Assembly: GCA_922989275.2 (NCBI GenBank)
Contig: OV277869.1
Span: forward strand, 17,817,189-17,881,188
Source of the DNA: Gari tellinella
Lineage: Eukaryota; Mollusca; Bivalvia; Cardiida; Psammobiidae
Direction: 5' to 3'
Length of the DNA: 64,000 nt
Of this stretch, positions 13,201 through 28,200 are shown in pieces. Every line of letters starts with the position of its first letter. The first letter of the stretch is position 1. A program made the position numbers and the translations under genes. The notes below the pieces were generated by a model. The model was not told where the DNA came from, searched no databases, and saw only the letters and a list, made by a program, of their open reading frames with translations.

Positions 13201-16200
13201 AAGGTGAGCTATTGTGATCGCACTGTGTCCGTCGTCGTCCGTCCGTCGTCCGTCCGTCCGTCGTCAAACTTTTCCTTCAAAGATCTTCTTCTTGTTATGT
13301 TACTGTATAGTAAAAACTTTAAAAAAATCTTCTTCTCTGAAACTACTGGTCCAAATTAAAAATAATTTTACATAAATGGTCAATTGATGACCCTCTACCA
13401 GATTTCTGAAAATCATTTTGTTATCTTAAAAAATATGGCCGCCAGTGGGTGGGGCAAGTTTTCCTTATATTTCTGTATAGAAAAACTTATTGGTCTGATT
13501 TAAGAATGATTTTACACAAATAATGATTCATGGGTGACCCTTTTCCACTTTTCTTCAAATAATCTTCCTAGCTCAAACAACATAGCCACCAATGGGTGGG
13601 GTTGAATAAGTGAAAACTTAATCTTTACTGGTCCATTTACATGACCGTAATAATGGGTACCAGGTGAGCGATTTAGGGCCGCATGCGGCTCTTGTTACTT
13701 GTAAATTATCTGTTTCAAGTTAGGGTGAATTTTGATAGCTGGTACAGCCAAATCGGTAATGATGACACGCCAAGTTATCTCGATTCGAACTGTTTCACAC
13801 TGTGATATTTTGTTTAAAAGGTGGTATCTATACATACGTCTTGGTATTTCAAACCATCATTTTGAGAAACACAATACGTTTTATTCCTTAGCTAGAGGCA
13901 AATTATATAATGTTGATCATAATTGTTCATATGATTTAAACGGAGTTTCTGACATATCGTTACGTATATATGTGTGCAAGAATTAGACATTATGTGCAGT
14001 TATAACAAAACATTTAAATGGTTATCAGCAACAACATCAATATTTTATTATTATTATATATCAAATGCTGGTTTATTAGTGTATTTGGCAATGCCAACAA
14101 GTGCACCACTTACCAGAATTCTTCATAGTATCTATAATAATATACAAACACTGCTAAAATAGGAAAATGATTATTGATAATACAGTGAGAAGACGTTACA
14201 CTGGCCCATTTAAATGCCATCGAAAATGCAATGTAAAATCATGTAGGAAAACTTATATGTTTAACATATATCTGAATATATATATGCCGATTGTTCTTAA
14301 TCTGAGTAGCAAACATTAACCTGATCAGACGGTTGTTTGCAATGGACTTCAGGATGTTAGCATTTTGGGAAAGAATAAAGCCTTCTTCATTTTATATATG
14401 CAAAATAATAGCTATAGCAATAAATAAAATTTGCCAATTTGGTATAACCGATTTGCGCCCAGTGGACTCTTCCATGTTTATTTATTGAATTAGTCCATTT
14501 TTAATCAAACGGATGCCTGGTCAAAATTTTCATTTTCATTTTGTTTTATATTGGTATTCCTATTAGCAAACAGTGTTGACTCTGATCAGACGCCGAATAA
14601 TGCGGTGTCTGATCAGAATCTACACTGTTTGCCTATGTCCCATATATGGGATCGTTGGCACAAATGGGTTAAGATGTATAAGTATTATAAAGAAACTTAG
14701 AATGGAAAGTATCAGCTAGATAGGTATGTATTGAAACAATGTTCCAACCATGACTAAAACTCTCGAATGGAATGATCAAAGATTACTGTATCTAAAAGTA
14801 CTGACCCAATATAATATGCTACATGATAAATTGATGACCCAAACACCAAGAGATAGAAACATTGTCATACACTAAATATGTATATAAGGAAATACACAAG
14901 AGAAACGGAAACTCGTGTTGGACCTCTCAGCCTTACTTTCATCCTGAATGGGTTGCTTTTGCTTTTTTTCTTTCATGTTTATTTTGAAAGAGCTGTTTGT
15001 GATAAATGAAAAAACAGGGAAAAACACACATGTTGGTGTGCATTATTTTGCACTACGGCAATTTGGAAAAGATGTGTCAAATTCAGACTTTCTCAATTTT
15101 TGACAAATTTAAAGTATAAGCTTCAGTAAAAACCTATTTTGAATAAAAACAAACATGGTAATTTTGATTTTCATTATGTATTTCATGTCTGTGGAAGTAT
15201 TTTAACATAAAGACCAAACAGGCACCAGGTTTAGAAAATATGAATCTCTGAATCAACAACATGGATTTATGGGTAATGATTTTTTTTAAACAAATAGTTA
15301 TGAGAAATAGTAAAAATATAAAAATTTCTAGTATCTAACGTTTTCTTTTATTCTACCAGATGAAATTCCATACAAAGGCGATTCAAAATATGAAAAGAAA
15401 TTGATAGGTTAGTGTTGAAAATTTTGAGTTATTGAAGACAAAAGTTTTTTTACAAAATTTACAAAACAGTACCATATCGATGATATTTAGAGCTTTATAA
15501 ATTTCACATTTGGTGCCTGTTTTGTCTTAAATTAGTTTTTGTATGAATATATACTACCCCCATAGACATGAAATAGATAACACAAAACCCAATTATTGTG
15601 TTTGTTTTCATTTGAAAGGGATTTTATTGAAGCGGGCTGTTTGAAAAGGACAAAATAAGAAAAAGTGGGTGAGGTAAATTTTACACCTTTTATAAATTAC
15701 CGTAGAGCCAAAAGCTGTTCACCAAAATGTATACTCTTTCTTTTTTTTAATCATCTGAAATAGCTCTTCAATATAAAACCATCATAGAGTGTTTTCATAT
15801 ACTTTGAGAATTTCCCAAATACATGAGTTTAATACACCCTTAAACATTTTTGTTTTATATTTGGTTAAACACATGCACTGCCTTAGTAAGACTGCATATA
15901 TTTTTTTGCAAACAATTTAGACCCAGATCAGACGCCGAGTGACTCGGTGTCTGATGACTAGGCACGCTTTTTGACATCTAAACGAAAAGTCCTCACCCAC
16001 AGTCCAAATAAATACCTATAACATTATGGTACTCAATCGGTAACTACGTATATTCAAATTCCGACAATCAGCTTACAAAGTACAGTGCTCCTTCTCAACA
16101 ACAGCCCTCGGGAAAAAGATTCCCTCCTAACGACACGAACGTTTGTCGCTGTCCCCAAAACAACACTACAATGGCCAAACTTTTCACGGATGCAATATCG

Positions 16201-19200
16201 TCTGCTTTGAAATGACGTCTGTTATCTTTCTCAAAGTTACATAATGGACATTTTACAGACAAAAATATATAATATATAATAAAAAGTGACAAACAGCTTG
16301 TATTCAGATCAGACGCCGCGTAACGCGGCGTCTTATTTTGATTCAAACTGTTTGCAAATGAAAGTAAATTTCCCTCACTAACACAACTCCCTCCCATCAA
16401 CACACACAATATTTGTCCCCCATTGGGTGTTGTAGAGAGGGAACACTGTAACAGGAATATATCGGTATTTGAGTTTCAAACTATCTTAGACACTTGTAAG
16501 CAGACTGATGGTCGGAATGCACTTGTAGAAATACGAGTACGCCCGAAGCTTATGCAAAATTGATTGATTGAGGCTTGACCGTTTATGCGTTTTACACGTG
16601 GACGTGTATTATACATAAATGATGATATACCTGTCGCCTCTGTCACCTTGTTTTATGATGACATCATCACTGCTGCAGCTGAGTAGAGAGCAGTTCCTCA
16701 CTAGATCCTGTAGAACACCTGTAACGATAACACAATGAAAGGTCAAGTCGAAATTCGATAATTCGTATTCGCTTAAGTCGAACTTTCACGTGTTTCAAAG
16801 TTAAATCTTGGCTTAGCCACGGTTTAACTTTGAAATACGGGAATATTCGACTTAAGCGAGATTGAGTAATCGAAAGTCATCTGAGAAAAAACGAGTATGT
16901 TCGATTTAAGCGAGTTCGAAGTTTCGAGTTTGGACTGCTCGTACTTCTACGTATTTGCCTCAACACATTCAACCCTAGCGACGAGTATACTCGTCATTAA
17001 CAAACAGTGTACATGTGAGGATTGCACTTGTCCCATGCAAACAGTGTAGACCCTGATCAGAGGGCTCCTTAAGGAGCCCTCTGATCAGGGTCTACACTGT
17101 ATGTCATTTTGTAATATATACATGTATTGTTAAAATCAACTCTAAATAGTAAAAAAAGTGACTAGACTTATTTTGAAATTGATTGTCAATTAAAAGTTTC
17201 AGGGGAGAGTCAGTTAAGCAAGCCTCGGATGAATGTATTTAAAATGTTGCAAACAGTATTGACTCTTGGTGAGACCCCGTGTAAACAGGCGTCTCATCTG
17301 GATCCAAACTATTTGAGATTTTAAATATATTTTCTGTAAGATATGGCAAGTAAGTCCCCTCTAAGAAATGCAATAGGCAAGAATTTTAGCAAACAACGAC
17401 TATCAAATGTGTTTTAAGAAAAGCAAGAATCATAAGCTCTCCAAAGAGTGAAGCAGGTGGCACATTCAGCAAATATCTTGTTTAACCATTTTGCTCTCAA
17501 TGATAATTAAACGCGCGTTTGTAAACAGTTTGGATCCTGATCAGACGCCGTCAAACTGTTTGATACTCGTATCGATATATTTTAGTCATATTACATTGTT
17601 GAATCTTACTTTGAAACGATCTTGCAAAAAACAAGAATAAAGCAGACGACAATAAAACGGTGAAGGGGTAAAATCTCACGGACAATTTGGTAGTGAATAG
17701 GTTAAATAGCTTGATCTTTGAAGCAGCTATATGTCCTATAAATACCAATAGCATACCTTCTTCGGGGCGATCGCGTCGGTTATATTTTTACCATATCTCC
17801 ATTGTAACTGATAACATATTTCCAAAGGTGTCAAATAATATCCACATACCAATAAGTACCAGTTTTTGCGACATAATATTTTCGATGTTGTCCTACATTC
17901 GGTAGAAGAACAATCAAACTTTTAATCTGTTTCATAGTGGGGTTTTTCATCTTTAAGCTCAATGCAAATTTTTTACTTCGATGGTTCGTTGCTGGTCAAA
18001 TAAACGTCTGTCATGACGTAAGTCAAACTCGACCTGTCTGCCATATGAACATAGTTTGGATCCTGATAAAACACCGAGTATCTCGACGTTTGATCATGGC
18101 TCCAAACTGTTTCAATGGAAATAATGTTTTTAGCGCAAGCACGTTTATGTGGATAGAATAAAGTCTTCTGCACTGGATTATTCACCCCAAAAATGAGAGA
18201 GAGTGTGGTAAAACTGTGTTGTCCATTGCAAAATATTTCGGTCAAAATCAGACGCCAAGTCTCTCGGAGTCCGATCTGGCTCGAAACGTGTTGCCACTGA
18301 AATTAATAATAAATACAACTCTCCCTCTCTACAACGGCCCTCTCAACAACGACTCCCTCCTTACAACGACCTTTGCCGAAGTTCCCTAGGCAAGACAATT
18401 ATGTCTAACGCTTTTACTGCCGCAATATCGTCTGCTTAAATTTGTCGTCTGCTGTTTTTCTCAAATAACACAATGGAAATTTTGACAGGAAAACAACTTA
18501 ATGACGATTGACAAACAGCTTGAATCCAGATCAGACGCCGCGTTACGCGGCGTCTGATCTGGATTCAAGCTGTTTGCAAATGTAGCCGATTTCCCTCTCT
18601 ATAACGACTCCCTCCGAACAACGCACATACTTGTTGTACCCCACTGGGTATCTTTGTAGAGAGGGAGCGCTGTAGTCCACATTTCCAGTCAACTATACGA
18701 GTATATGTTGCAATTCCTAGGCACGTCGCGTTTACGTAAAGCGTCGATAACGGGTTATGATAACGTTTTCCCAACTGTAAAGGTGTCGGTATGGCTGTCT
18801 AAAGAACAAGGGGTTGAGTTTGATGCTTGCATTTGATCATATTGCTTGTCAGATAAAGTTTCCATACCCACATGGTCGATAGCATACTTAAATAAAATAC
18901 AACACAGACCCGTTTGAGTAGAGTTCAAATAAAAACAAAAAAAAATGAAAATTCTTCTCGCGGTACTTAACTTCCAGGGCGAACACTCATGATATTGGCA
19001 TTTCGAAGTTGTTGGGTTTAATTGTAGGCATATATAAACAGGATCACGTTTTCGTTCAAAACATATTTTTGAAACGAAAACATTTGGTTGACCTAAATTG
19101 AACTCTTTGTAAAATGTGGCGTATGAGCAGGGCACTGGTACTTGACACATACTTTAATATCTATTAACACCACCCCTTTAAAAAAAAAAAAAAAAAGGAG

Positions 19201-22200
19201 GGAATTCATAATTTTAAATCTTTATTTCTGCATTAAACACTGTAGTGTCACTACTCATAAGAATCGTCTTTTCGAGACGATTTTAATAAGTAGTAACACT
19301 TTAGAGATTTTATGCGGAAATTAGTGAGAAAATGTTGAATTTATTAAGTTCACTCCCTCTTATCTGGATCCCTGTTCGACATTTCCTAAATGCACAGAAC
19401 ATCAATACAGTGGAGAATACGTTATTCTTTCCCAATAAACGCATTTACGCTACAACTATTATTTCTATTGCAAACAGTTTGGAGCCAGATCAGACGCCGG
19501 GTTACCCGGCGTCTGATCAGGCTCCAAACTGTTCGCCACTCAGATTAAAACCAGTAGTCAGAATTGTCAAAAATTGTCAATTCTATATTTCATTGCAATG
19601 CGTTTGCGTTCCGTTTGCGTTTAAACGGGAAAGAATAACGTTTTCTCCACTGTACCCAGCTCATTGTAGTATTTGTACAATTAATTCATAGTTCTCCCAG
19701 ATTCAATAGAAACTATTCCAGACTGCAAGAAATCTGAGTGGAAAGTAAACAGCAACAAGTGAAAACGTTTAAAACAAAGTCAAAACCATATCGATACGAG
19801 TCAATTCCAGTCTCATTAGCATGAATCAATATAGACAACTCATTTGCCCCTGAAATTGAAAATCGACAATTCAAGCTAATAACGTATGGTACATGTACAT
19901 TTTCGACAACTCATATTTGATTTTACTGCATAGTGTAGAATGACAAGCAGTACAGACCCAGATCAGAGGGTTCTGCTCTGATCTGATCACACACTCTCGC
20001 CGATGTCAACAAAATCAGCTCACCGTTACCCGGCGTCTGATCCGGCTCCAAACTGATTTAAACGGAAATAATAGTTTTAGCTTAAACTCATGTACTGGGA
20101 ACTAATAACGTCTTCTCCACTGTACAGACGTTTGTTTCTATTACATGTACGACTATTGAACACGTAAACTCATGATAGCTCTTACATTGTATATGCAAAT
20201 GTCAGTTAAAAACAAAATTATGTTATTGAAGATTTAACAACCCATCAAAATCAGATTGTAAACTGTTTTTAGCCTGATCAGACGCCAAGTAACTCAGCGT
20301 CTGATCTGGCTCCATACTGCTTGCAATTGACATTATTGCTTCAGTACAGATGCTTGTACTGGGAAAGAAACTGGTAACACTGTCACTCGTAAGTTATAAT
20401 CTAGATAAGTAATTGTAATAAAATAAGGACTACGGTTAGCTAAGAAATTCCCAAGTGCTCACTTAACATGTAAACGAAAGATGCCTTGTGGTTAATAATG
20501 TTGTTCCTAGTCAAAACTAGAATTCTATTCAACTCAAACGCTCTTGTTAGATTTGAATGAGGTGCTTATGTAATTATGTTGAATAATGTTTTTCTACCAG
20601 CAAACACGTATTATAGACTGTTTTCAATTTAGTTATAGCCTAAATGATGGTAATTTCATATATTCAAATACAGTGCGGAAGGCACAATTCTTTCCCAGTT
20701 AACACGATTGTGATAAAATTACAAACAGTTTGGAGTCAGATCAGACGCCGCTTACTACAGTGGAGAAAACGTTATTCTTTCCCAATAAACGTGTTTATGC
20801 TAAAAACTATTAATTCCATTGCAAACAGTTTGGAGTCAGTTCAGACGCCGGGTAACCCGGCGTCTGATCAGGCTCTCAACTGTTTGCCAATCAGATTAAA
20901 ACTCGTATTCAGAAATGTCTAACTATTGCCAATTTCTATATTTCATTGCAATACGTTTGCGTTTCGTTTGCGTTTAAACGGGAAAGAATAACGTTTTCTC
21001 CACTGTGCATGTATCATCTAAAGATATGTGAAAAATGCAATCTGATTGGATACAGGTGAGACCACGTGTTACTCGTCGTCTGGATACAGACTGTTTAAAA
21101 ATCTGATAATATTTTCGAAAGACAAATGTAGGCAATGCAACTCAGGGACTTGTTGCAGGTCGCAATAAGTGTAATTCCTTTACCCTATAGCCTGTTTCTA
21201 GTTTTGAAGATTGGTTGGCACTTAAAGCGGGTTGAAAGTAAAGCAGAATGCGCCTTCATGCGCATTCTGCTTTACTTTCAACATGCTTTAGCTTTCAATC
21301 TGCTAGGATATGGAAATACATCTGCATATTCATAACTGTATGAAATGGGACTTTATTCTTCAGTAGCGGAATCGATTGAATGTGCTAATAAGCGTTTCTA
21401 TTTGGAAAATGACGAATTTTTATCATGCTAAGCACCTTCTTGAAATGTGTGGTCTGTCAAGATTTTAAATTCAAATAAGATTTTGTGTATTTTCATACGT
21501 AAAACAGTACCAGACGCCGAGTTACAAAACTAATTCAGTGTCTAATCTGGGTATGTATCTGCCTGATACTATGCATAATTGCATATTATACTTCCTGAAG
21601 AAAATGGATTGGAACCCCTTTATGACTTGCATAGGCAAATACTCTTGGTAGCGTGTTAATCGTTATGGCATTTATTTGTTTTGAGTAGTTTAGAGTGGGT
21701 CGACTTGAACTGTCAAAATGTTACTGATAAATCTCTAAGGCAAAATAAATAAACCACTCGATGATATGATATCAGATTAGAAAAGACTCAACACCGAAAT
21801 TTATAAAGCAATGTACGGCGTCATTGTAATTTCAAAGGGTGATAAAAATTACCTTACAGTGGAAAATGTGTTATTCTTTCCCAATAAACGCGTTTACGCT
21901 ATTATTTCGATTGCAAACAGTTTGGAGCCAGATCAGACGCCGGTTAACCCGGCGTCTGAACAGGCTCCAATCTGTTTGCCACTCAGATTAAAACTAGTCG
22001 TCAGAATTGTAAAAACGTTGTCATTTTCTATATTTCATTGCAATGTGTTTGCGTCTCCTTTGCGTTTAAACGGGAAAGAATAACGTTTCTCCATTGTACT
22101 TTACTTTTAACCCATATGAGCCCACGATCCCATTTACATGTAGGAGACATAGGCATACAGTGAAGTCTCTGATCAGACGCCGCATAATTCCGCGTCTGGT

Positions 22201-25200
22201 CTGGGTCTACACTATTTGCTGATAATAATTTCAATGTAAAACAAAAAGAAAAGAAAAATTTAGATCAGGCACCCTTAGATCAATACTGGACTTGTTACGT
22301 GCCTTAAACCGTTGAGTGTAGATGTAGGAGATTTGCTCACTTGGGTTAGATGTTTAATTGTTTGGTTGTTCAAAGATGCATTGATAAGAGAACCTACACA
22401 CCAATATAAGAAGTCGAGGATTTGAAAGTAGATTAGATCCTTATCAGACACGAAGTCCACACTAAATGTATAGTGGAGAAGACGTTTTTATTACCCGTGT
22501 AAACGCAAATAAAACGAACCGCATTGCAATAAAAGGTAGAAAATGACAAATTATTGACAATTCTGACTATTTAAATAAATATCTGAGTGCCAGAAAGTCT
22601 GATCCTAGTCAGACGCCGGATTACCCAGCTTCTGATATGACTGTAAACTTTTTGCAATGGGGATGATAATTGTTTTAGACTAAATGCTTTTTCCATTAAT
22701 AACTGGGACGATCTGCTAACATACAATGGAGAAGACGTGATACTTTCCCAACAAACGCGTTCATGCAAAAAAACAATTATAACCACTGTAAACAGTTTGA
22801 AGCCAGATCAAACGCCGAGTAACCCTCAAAACTGTTTGTCATTCATATTATATGTAATAAATATCGTTAGACATTTCAGATAATTACATTTTTCTACATT
22901 TATTGCATTGGGTTTGTGTTTCGTTTGCGCTTAACCCTTTCACTCTCAATGACGTCATCAAGCTCATTTGCAAACTGTTTTGATCCTGATCGGACGCCGC
23001 GTTACGCGGCGTCTGATCAGGATCAAAACTGTTTGCCACTTGTTTTGAAATTACAGAAGTTATACTGTCTTTAATCTAACTGAAACGATATTGCAGACAA
23101 CAATATTGAAGCAGACGAAAATATGGCGGTCAATGGGTAAAAACCTTACGATAAATTTGATCATGAAAGGGTTTAACGGGGAAGAATAACGTATTCTCCA
23201 CTGTAGCATGGCATAAATGAACGATACGTAAATCTAAATTGTATGACACGCAATTTAACATCAAACACGAATTTCATGCTTAATTGAAAATTTTGAACAG
23301 ATTGTTCAATTGTCGTACATGAATGGCCAACCGATCGGAAACTCTTTCATGAAAAGAACATGGTCGCGATTTTAATCTGAGAGTAAATTAAACTACACAA
23401 ATACCCTTTTTGTTGAGTTAAAATATATGCTCTTTTCATTATAAACGGTGTCAGCGGATAATTTATCGTGAATTAGGTACCGGTTTATGATAAGGAGGCG
23501 ATTATTTAAGCCACGCGTTTACCTTAACACATTCAACCCTAGCGACGAGTAAACTCGTCTCTTACAAACAGTGTACTTGCGAAGAGTACTCTTGTCCTAT
23601 GCAAACATTGTAGACCCTGATCATAGGGCTCCTATAGGAGCCCTCTGATCAGGGTCTGCACTGTTTGTCATTTTACAATATTTTCTTAAAATCAACCTTA
23701 AATATTAAAAACTTGAGTAGACTTAATTGGAAATTGGAATTAAATGTTTCAGGGGTGAGTGAGTTAACACTTTTAAACAAAATGTACCCATTCAAAGGAC
23801 ACTAGCAAACATTGTTTACCAAGATGAGACGCCACGAGACGCGGCATCTCATCCGGATATACATTGTTTGCTGAAATATACAATTTACTGTAATAAGAAT
23901 ACTTAACGTATATTGGCAGATATAGATATAACCATGTCCTTTGATACGTAACGTATCATTTAGATGGCACAAAGGAGGCTTTCATTGGTATGAACGTGTA
24001 TAAAGTAAACAGAACGTAACATGACCTAATCATTAGAAACCAATTTCACTGTGGCGGAATTGGCATGAAAGTGCATTGTCATTATGCAAAAATGTTGAAT
24101 CAAGATAAAAAAGGTTTAGAAATCAGTTTTCGTGGGGCTTGCAGACAGTACAGACCAAGATCAAATGCGAACGTGTAAAAACGTGAATAAAGTTGTATAT
24201 ATCCTTATTGAAAGTGAAAGCGTTGTTTTGCCAGGTTTAAATTTTGAAATACCGATATGTTCCACTTAACAGAGTTCGAAAAGCAAACGCAATGCATTAA
24301 ACTTGATTAAATGACAACCTTTTACAAATTTTGATGACTCATTTTAAAGTGAGTAGCAAACAGTTTTGAGACTGATCAGACGCCGGATTATATATGTTTT
24401 CCATATGTATGTTGTACAATTTATTTTAACTGCTTTAGTTTTGGTTTACGTCCGCCAACTTTGGACGTCCCAGATAGAGGGACGCGGATATAGAGGAACC
24501 TACTCTTTTTCAATATTTTCAAAATTTTTGATGCACACTGATACATACAGTGGAGAAAACGTAATTCTTTCCCAATAAATGCGTTTACGCTAAAACTAGT
24601 ATTTCTATTACAAACAGTTTGGAGCCAGATCAGACGCCGGGTTACCAGAATTATCAGAATTGTGCAAAAGTTTTACTTTTCTACGTTTTAGTGCTTTGCG
24701 TTTGCGTTTCGTTTGCGTTTAAACGGGAAAGAATAACGTATTCTCCACTGTACATGTAGTACAGTGGATAAAACATTATTCTGTCCCGTTTACAAGCATA
24801 CGAATTGCAATGAAATGTAGAAAATGACAACGTTTTGACAATTCTGACTTTTCATTTCAATCTGAGTAGCAAACAGTTTGGAGCCTGATCAGACGCCGGG
24901 CTCAAAACGGTATGCACTGGCAAAAATAGATTTAGCGTAAACGCGTTTATTGGGAAAGAATAACGTTTTCACCACTGTACATAGTACATTGTACCTCGGT
25001 TTTAAGTCTTACCCGAAGGACCTTGTCGTGAAGGGGATCGAACTCACGGCGATTGATCGCGTCACCGTTTGACCACGGTTCATACATTTTTTTAAATTTT
25101 CGTTAACTTTTCATTTCATTAAAAACAGAAGCTTTTATAGTGCGAAATATTGTCCTGGAGAGATGCGGTGCGATCTTGGTACATGTAAATAGTGTAAAAC

Positions 25201-28200
25201 GAGACGAGCTAATATATATATTTAAAACCTCAATATTGCAAATGAGCGCATTTGCAAACAGTTTAGATCCTGATCAGACGCCGAGTAACGCAGCGTCTGA
25301 ACAGAATCCAAACTGTTTGACATTCTTTCTGAAATTTCTCCTTCATGCTGCTTCAAATTTAACTTTATAAAACAATCAATATATAAAAGACCGCCACAAA
25401 ACCAAACTATTTAACGGCCTCAGCAAGAAAAGCATTGACGGTTGAAGACAGTTAATTGTAGTTAAAGCAGAGTTAAATTAAAACAGAAAGCCTTGACTTT
25501 CATCTTGCTGCTGGGATGCACCTGCTTTAAACTATAATATATGTTTAATGATTGTTTGTAGCCCAACCCTTTTGCTTTTATATCTGTATTCTGTTAAAGA
25601 AGGAAAAAGTAAACTAAGCGATCATTTTAAAAGGTTTTACTGTAGTCAATATATTGATAGAAACAAATCCACAACATGTATAAAACAAGCTCAAAATGAA
25701 AATAAGATATGAATAGCTTATAATTTTAAGACTCAGCAATTTTGTTTTAAAACCCAGAATTAAAATATGAAATATTCTAACGATGTGTCTTATCCATTAA
25801 ACTATCTCCAATAATATGAAACTACAAGCAAAACGCACAAATGGCTCGCGTGTGATATGAGCTAATATTGTCATATATAATATTTACATCTAATCTTAAC
25901 CCATTACTCCATAGCATGTTTCTAGTTTTGAAGATAAATACCACTTAAAGCAGGCTGAAAGTAAAGCAGAATGCGCCTTAAGGCACATTCTGCTTTACTT
26001 TCAGACTGCCTTAAGCATTAATCTGCTAGGACATAGAAACATTTTCTTCTGCTACATTTTATGACTGTATAAACTTTAAATGAGGCTAACTATCTTCTTC
26101 AGTTGAGGAATAAATTAATTACGTAAAAAGGCGCATTTATGACGTAATGGATTAAAGAGACAAGCTATTCAAAGTCCCCTTTCATGACATATTAGACAAT
26201 ATCAGGCAAATAGCAAGTTAAATGTGAAATCTGATATGAAACCCAACGTCTTATCTTAGTTAAAACTAATGGCACCAATACAGGCACCATCTTCTGAATG
26301 AAAATGCAGACATCATAAAACTCGGTATAAACTTAAAACAAAACTCAACATAAAAATTACATATTCATAACACATACCTTTGAGACTCCAAAGTTTCGTT
26401 TTAAACTCCAGTAAAAGAAAATCACAATATCTCAGAATAAGGTGCGTACATTACAATCCCTCCAATAATTTGAAACTACAAGCTGAACATGCAAATGGCT
26501 CGCGTGTGATACGAACTAATATTCCCCGCTATAGCTCAATAACCTGCTCACAAATCACCCTCGCAGCCTATTATAACCCGGACAACTGCTCTCTTTAAGC
26601 TATTGATATGATATTTAACTCCATAGTGGCTTCACATTTAATTCCAAAGAGACAAGCCATTCAAATTCCCTTTTTATGGCATGCAGACAATATCTTTGTT
26701 AACACCTTCATCTCGTTCCTTCCGTCAATGCTTTTCACCGTACACACTATCAATACTGCAATATCTCTATACAATATACTCTCTCTATTACGACCAATCA
26801 AACGTATCTCAAAGCTTTCTCCTGTGTTTCACCGTTACATTATAATATATGATTAAAGCAAGATGAAAGTAAAGCAGAAAGCTCCTGAAGGAGCTTTCTG
26901 ATTTTCTTTCATCTTGCTTTAACCCTTCACCTATCTCATCATCAATAATACTTATTTTCAATGTAATAGTGTGAAATACCTGTAGATATATCTCTTCAAT
27001 TAAACCGTTTAAATTGTGGAAATCATTTTATCTCTATTATATTGAAAAGGCATAAATTGAATGTAGGAAAGGTTAGACTAATCGATGTGACATTTGTAAA
27101 TTATTTCCGCTAGAACAGGACATTAATATTCTGTATTTTGGCGGACAGGTTGTTTAATAGTCTCTTAATTGATTTATTTTTTAACTATAATCAATCACGC
27201 TTAAACTTTCTTCACGCTAAAAGCAAATTAAAGAAAGTCATTGCAAATAGTCTGGACCGAAGTTAAATGCCGGAGTAACTCGGCGTCTCACCTTGATCCA
27301 AATTATATGAAACTGATTTATTAACAATATTTCCAGAGAATTGTTACAGGTAACCGATTTTGCAGAATGCATATGGTGCTAAACATGAAAATAGCTAGAA
27401 ACGTGGGCGTGGTGTGTCATTGCGACTTTTGTTTATTTGTTTCAGTGCCACTTATCAAATACATCTATATATAGCCTTTTCAACGACTTCAAACGACTAT
27501 ATAATGCACTCAGCGTTTGACCATATTATGTGCGTTAACCCGTTTACTGGGACACGAGTTGTTCAGACAATCTTCTAGACAGACAGTTAAGACCCAAATC
27601 AGACGCCGTGGCATTTTGCAATATATTACAAAACAAGACAAATCCTTAAATGAACAAGACATTTTTTGAAACTGGAATTGTCCATTTGAAGATTCATGGG
27701 TGAACGAGATAAACGGTTACATGTATCACCAGTAATAACATGTACATGTAGAACCAGTTTACCCTGGCCTCTACTAGGATATTCTACAGTGGAGGAGACG
27801 TTATTCTTTCTCGTTTAAACACAAACGAAACGAAACGCAATGCAATACAATAAAACAGAGAAATGACAATATTTGGCAAGTTTTGACAATTCATTCTAAT
27901 TTTAGTGGCCAACAATTCGGAGCATCATTAGGCGCCGGGTTACCTGGCGTCTGATCTGGCTCCAAACTATGTGCAATGGAAATAGCAGTTAAGCGTAAAC
28001 GCGTTTAGTGGGAAAGAATAACATCTTTTCCGCTGCTATGTGTATGTGTGTTTTGTGACAACCCCATATCGCCCTTTCAAACCCTGGGGGTTGGCGTGGC
28101 GGCCCAAGATATCATTGTGAGCTAACAAGGTGTGTTAGATAAGATATGGGAGCATACAGTTAAGGTCTACTTTAACCCTTGTGATGTTGATTTTTAAAGC

